NCBI GenBank assembly: GCA_021770655.1
Contig: JAETQO010000005.1
Location: 1-64,000, forward strand
From: Ruminococcus sp.
Lineage (GTDB): Bacteria > Bacillota > Clostridia > Oscillospirales > Ruminococcaceae
Direction: 5' to 3'
Length of the DNA: 64,000 nt
Part shown: positions 62,728 to 64,000 of the stretch, in pieces
How positions within the stretch are numbered: position 1 is the stretch's first letter
Layout of the letters: the number at the start of each line of letters is the position of its first letter
Made by a program: the position numbers and the translations under genes
The notes under the pieces: model-generated
The model's database searches: none
The model's input: the letters and a program-made list of their open reading frames with translations, nothing else
Told to the model about the DNA's origin: nothing

Positions 62728-64000
62728 CTAAAATTCCGAATAATTGTCATCAATAAAAACCTGTGGAAAACTCTGTGTCATCGAAGCATCTTTGTAGGCA
62801 TTTACCCAAGCATATTTTACAACCTCGCTCATACTGTCGTTAACTGCTTCAAAATGCTTGGCCGCACACCTGATTTTTATTTTTTCGTCTTCATTAAGAT
62901 CACCGGCATCTTTACCCCACTTGGTTTCAGCGATAAAATACATTGCAATTTCATCGTTATTTTTCTGATACACAATCGCCCAATCGGGAGAGTAATTTCC
63001 TGCCGGCGTTTCTATGACAAAGCCACCTTTTTTTAACTTAGTATACATAAGAACATTCACATCATCGTCAAGAGCCTTTGCAAATTTCAACTCTCCGTCA
63101 CTGTCGAACTTGTATTTGAGGTTCATAGCCCTCTTGTGAGACGGATTGGGAGTGAACAGACAGCGGATTTCATCTTCATTAACGATCTTATCGACTTCAA
63201 AGATGTCATTTTCAGATGCGCCTATCCCCCCTATGAGTTCCGCTGTAAGAAAATTTTTACTCTTAGAAATAACAAGCTGCTGCTTAATTATTCTGATAGC
63301 CTCTTCAAGATAATCTTGATTATTGATCCTGCTGCGTGTATTATCTGATAACTTATTGATGATCTTCACAATAGCAAGTCTCGGCAGCATGGTGTGAAAC
63401 ATTATTGTATTTACAAGCTCAAAAAGTGGTCTTTGAGCATACGAAACAGTGTGGTCAGTACTGTCCTCAATCTGTTTTTGAGAATTACCCATCTGCATTT
63501 TTCGGAACTCATTGAAGTCTACGTCTGCATTTGTAATCTCAAACTTGATATAATCGTTTTTCTTAGCAAGCTGTCTTTCAATCTCAGACGCCGTTTCACT
63601 GATGAATTTATCCTTGTCAAGTTTATACCGATAAACTGAACGCTTTTGCAATATAGCTAGCAGATTACGATACATTTTTCCGAATTCTCCATCGGTGACA
63701 TACTTTTGAACATCATTTTCAAATGGTTCCTCATCGTCACCGTTGACTATCTCGATTTTCTTACTTCCCTTATCCTGCATTACTTCAACAAAAGACTTGA
63801 TTATCTTATTGGAATGCTCTATCAAAGTAGGATCGTTAAACAAGATATCTTGAAAATTTTCTTCGGCGTTTGTAAGAAAGATTTTACCGGATTCATCGAT
63901 CCTTACAGCTCCTGATGCTATGAGTTCTCGTTTAAATGCATCACAAGCTCCTTCAACCTTTTCAGCCGGAATACCCGCTTTAATCATTGTTGTTATGATA
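62728..64000 (-). CDS. Type III restriction enzyme Res subunit, C-terminal part (continues beyond window)
   Basis: At least 424 codons; the frame is still open at the right edge, so the helicase part lies outside. The C-terminal endonuclease domain has YSPDWAIVYQ and MYFIAETKWG, the PD...E-x-K catalytic motif of type III Res proteins; MNLKYKFDSDGELKFAKALD precedes it. Cleaves DNA lacking the cognate Mod methylation. The mod gene is not in the window. Confidence 0.8.
   Translation of the reverse strand, partial: IITTMIKAGIPAEKVEGACDAFKRELIASGAVRIDESGKIFLTNAEENFQDILFNDPTLIEHSNKIIKSFVEVMQDKGSKKIEIVNGDDEEPFENDVQKYVTDGEFGKMYRNLLAILQKRSVYRYKLDKDKFISETASEIERQLAKKNDYIKFEITNADVDFNEFRKMQMGNSQKQIEDSTDHTVSYAQRPLFELVNTIMFHTMLPRLAIVKIINKLSDNTRSRINNQDYLEEAIRIIKQQLVISKSKNFLTAELIGGIGASENDIFEVDKIVNEDEIRCLFTPNPSHKRAMNLKYKFDSDGELKFAKALDDDVNVLMYTKLKKGGFVIETPAGNYSPDWAIVYQKNNDEIAMYFIAETKWGKDAGDLNEDEKIKIRCAAKHFEAVNDSMSEVVKYAWVNAYKDASMTQSFPQVFIDDNYSEF

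Overview
The window looks like chromosomal DNA of a low-to-mid GC anaerobic Firmicute, most probably a Ruminococcus-like member of the Oscillospiraceae. The evidence is AGGAGG-type ribosome sites, sigma-A promoters with 17-bp spacers, Rex with a bifunctional AdhE, ferredoxin-linked IorAB with PaaK, a clostridial-type aconitase beside a eukaryotic-type isocitrate dehydrogenase, and NHLM/Nif11 peptide export genes. I saw no rRNA, tRNA or CRISPR array.

Layout. 0-0.7 kb: a left-edge fragment zone (partial small gene, coding tail, decayed IS3 transposase). 0.85-15.3 kb: mostly housekeeping genes (TetR-CPBP pair, ung, rlmB, an OGG-like glycosylase, the ddl-murI-DUF1934-argS operon, a HIS6-type hisA, a transglutaminase-like lipoprotein), plus a 792-residue membrane protein that looks like a catalytically dead P-type ATPase. 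15.6-30.1 kb: central metabolism and redox (aconitase, icd, rex, adhE, nadB-nadC, uridine phosphorylase). rex and adhE carry nearly identical candidate Rex operators. 30.3-37.6 kb: an iorA-iorB-paaK operon, a parvulin-type lipoprotein, a nuclease-like protein and a D,D-carboxypeptidase.

37.8-48.1 kb: the most interesting region, one leftward gene cluster. In transcription order it holds a double-GNAT acyltransferase (split by a perfect 17-bp tandem duplication), a Nif11-leader precursor peptide, a terminator-like hairpin, an acyl carrier protein, an active ketosynthase, a ketosynthase-like partner lacking all three catalytic residues (chain-length-factor-like), a ketoreductase, a second short double-glycine peptide whose best-placed ATG is followed at once by TAA, an HlyD-like protein, a C39 peptidase ABC exporter and a second NHLM-type ABC exporter. 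I read it as a type II PKS/FAS-RiPP hybrid. ACP-bound acyl chains would be built by the ketosynthase pair and ketoreductase, transferred by the GNAT to a ribosomal peptide, and the leader removed at Gly-Gly during export. It resembles goadvionin and selidamide logic but uses discrete type II enzymes. The GNAT split and the nonsense codon mean this copy may be inactive or phase-variable.

48.1-64 kb: accessory DNA. It contains an IS1595-type transposase remnant, two diverged copies of an unknown gene family behind a nearly identical 97-bp promoter cassette (49.25 and 60.8 kb), and a redox/electrophile-stress island: ApbE, DUF4405 membrane protein, flavodoxin-family protein, several signal-peptide flavodoxins, aldo/keto reductases, an iron-dependent alcohol dehydrogenase, a flavin reductase, and MerR and LysR regulators with recognisable promoter or operator sequence. 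The right end has a possible nuclease with a C-terminal Cys/His cluster, a 100-bp MITE-like inverted repeat, and the C-terminal part of a type III restriction (Res) subunit running off the window.
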